A program made the translations under genes and the position numbers. The notes below the pieces were generated by a model. The model ran no database searches, was not told the origin of the DNA, and saw only the letters and a list, made by a program, of their open reading frames with translations. DNA of 13,478 nt. Origin: Lachnospiraceae bacterium UBA3645. Lineage in GTDB: Bacteria > Bacillota > Clostridia > Lachnospirales > Lachnospiraceae. The stretch is from the NCBI GenBank assembly GCA_002373555.1, contig DFKM01000221.1:2258-15735 (forward strand). Direction: 5' to 3'. Shown here piece by piece: positions 13,474 through 13,478 of the stretch (positions are counted from its first letter, which is position 1; the number at the start of each line of letters is the position of its first letter).

Positions 13474-13478
13474 AGAAG

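Overview
The window looks like chromosomal DNA of an anaerobic Bacillota, class Clostridia, probably Lachnospiraceae-like. This is an inference from three things: a bacterial V/A-type rotary ATPase operon with strong GGAGG-type ribosome binding sites, a single-aptamer glycine riboswitch with an intrinsic terminator, and a nuclease-fold orphan protein of a kind I associate with gut Clostridia. No rRNA, tRNA, CRISPR array or intact insertion sequence is visible.

Positions 1-8660 (minus strand) hold one complete V/A-type ATPase operon. It is transcribed in the order coiled-coil stalk subunit (G/H type), C, I, K, F, E, A, B, D. Genes overlap or lie 2-55 bases apart. A good sigma70-type promoter (8630-8658) starts it, but a strong intrinsic terminator (8559-8598) stands between that promoter and the first start codon (TTG at 8534). 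Every transcript of the operon must pass this hairpin, so attenuation or deliberate damping is likely.

Positions 8696-9919 (minus) carry two overlapping half-length chromate-transporter (CHR) genes with their own promoter. Upstream lies a large imperfect inverted repeat (9936-10009), then the terminator and triple 11-base repeat at the 3' end of a secreted protein with four SH3b repeats (10085-11041). Further upstream on the same strand is an independent unit for a 39-residue protein (11218-11337), with its own ribosome binding site, hairpin terminator, probable promoter and a direct repeat in the leader.

From 11666 the plus strand carries a near-consensus promoter and a gene for a PD-(D/E)XK-fold protein of unknown role (11807-12625). 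After it comes about 560 bases without a convincing gene, containing a perfect 14-bp inverted repeat and a candidate orphan promoter. The window ends with a promoter, a glycine riboswitch flanked by two hairpins, and a terminator. The regulated gene lies beyond the right edge. The 5' strand of the riboswitch's P1 helix can pair with the terminator's 5' arm, which would fit a glycine-OFF switch.
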